Shown here: positions 5,661 through 5,966 of the stretch, piece by piece | Layout: every line of letters starts with the position of its first letter | How positions within the stretch are numbered: position 1 is the first letter of the stretch | Assembly (NCBI GenBank): GCA_002684575.1 | Contig: NYVP01000100.1 | Location: forward strand, 3,616 to 9,581 | Direction of reading: 5' to 3' | Source of the DNA: Verrucomicrobiales bacterium | Lineage (GTDB): Bacteria > Verrucomicrobiota > Verrucomicrobiia > Verrucomicrobiales > DEV007 | DNA: 5,966 nt | Made by a program: the position numbers and the translations under genes | The notes under the pieces: model-generated | The model's input: the letters and a program-made list of their open reading frames with translations, nothing else | The model's database searches: none | Told to the model about the DNA's origin: nothing

Positions 5661-5966
5661 CAGTTCATCCAGCATTAGTGCTTATCCTTGGAGCTCTGCT
5701 CGTCCCGTTTTTTAAGGGAACTGCGAGAAATGTTTATGTTATTTCGCTTCCAGTTTTAGCACTGCTAGCGGTCTATATTCTGCCGGTTGGTGACTTTTAC
5801 AACGTCAGTTGGCTGGCCGGATTTGATGGAATGACCATGTTACGATCCGATAAGTTGGCCAAAGCTTTCGGTTTTATTTTTACTATTAATGCCACGGCTG
5901 CCTTCATATATGCTTTCTACTTGCGTGATAAAACCCAGCACGTTTCCGCGTTGCTTTATATTGGCG
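5657..5966 (+). CDS. MnhD-like antiporter subunit 3, N-terminal 103 residues (cut by window end)
   Basis: The reading frame is open from the ATG at 5657 to the window edge. It begins MTVHPALVLILGALLVPFF, a first helix at about 5-19, then a second helix at 25-43, a loop, and a segment LRSDKLAKAFGFIFTINA (62-79). This last segment is in the place of the family's R-x-D-x-L motif that opens helix 3, with Asp65 matching the conserved Asp. HVSALLYIG at 95-103 is where helix 4 starts. This architecture is that of a third NuoN/MrpD-type antiporter subunit, and its N-terminus differs clearly from those of the two preceding copies. The start has an ideal AGGAGG and overlaps the preceding stop by four bases, indicating coupled translation. 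The TM5, TM7, TM8 and TM12 residues are outside the window, so activity cannot be judged. Confidence 0.85.
   Translation, partial: MTVHPALVLILGALLVPFFKGTARNVYVISLPVLALLAVYILPVGDFYNVSWLAGFDGMTMLRSDKLAKAFGFIFTINATAAFIYAFYLRDKTQHVSALLYIG

Noticed and set aside
1..5966. Reading the cluster as a respiratory complex I (nuo) operon because of the NuoK-, NuoL/M/N-like proteins.
   Set aside because: MnhF, MnhG, MnhB and DUF4040 signatures are specific to Mrp/Mbh systems, and no NADH-binding, iron-sulfur or NuoH-like subunit is present.
1..5966. CRISPR arrays, insertion sequences, tRNA or rRNA genes, defence systems.
   Set aside because: No spaced direct repeats, terminal inverted repeats, transposase frames or RNA gene signatures were seen. 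Nearly every base is accounted for by the antiporter operon.

Overview
The whole window lies inside one dense, plus-strand operon that encodes membrane subunits of an Mrp/Mnh-type cation/proton antiporter. There is no gene on the minus strand and no gap longer than about 20 bases. Genes overlap, abut or lie a few bases apart, and several are preceded by GGAGG-type ribosome binding sites. Base composition looks moderately AT-rich by eye (not counted). The gene content and Shine-Dalgarno sites suggest a Gram-negative bacterium with standard codon use. I cannot name the taxon from this window. Clusters with several MnhD-like genes plus a separate DUF4040 gene are familiar from proteobacteria and some other mostly aquatic or marine groups, so that is only a leaning.

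Layout: 1-45, last codons of the preceding gene, probably mnhE. 51-356, mnhF. 356-769, mnhG. 789-1034, a stand-alone DUF4040 (MbhD-like) protein, equivalent to part of the MrpA C-terminus. 1040-1789, a fusion of an MbhE-like segment (the remaining MrpA C-terminus) to MnhB. 1793-2290, mnhC with a His/Asp-rich loop insertion. 2283-3818, first MnhD-like antiporter subunit. 3819-5294, second MnhD-like antiporter subunit. 5310-5660, a small two-helix membrane protein with a lysine-rich tail. 5657-5966, the start of a third MnhD-like subunit, cut by the window end.

The order E-F-G-MbhD-(MbhE+B)-C-D matches the antiporter half of archaeal membrane-bound hydrogenases (MbhA-H) rather than the classical MrpABCDEFG order, in which one large MrpA carries an NuoL-like domain plus the DUF4040 and MbhE parts. 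Here the missing NuoL-like part of MrpA is presumably supplied by one of the extra MnhD-like proteins. The products should assemble into one inner-membrane complex that exchanges Na+ (or another monovalent cation) for protons, for pH and Na+ homeostasis or for energy coupling. No hydrogenase, NADH dehydrogenase or other catalytic subunit is visible, so whether the complex works alone or with a redox partner cannot be decided here.

The system as a whole belongs to a known class. The parts most worth a second look are the loss of the TM12 His/Lys pair in the first MnhD-like subunit, the His/acid-rich insertion in MnhC, the lysine-rich accessory protein between antiporter subunits, and the presence of at least three antiporter-like channel subunits.
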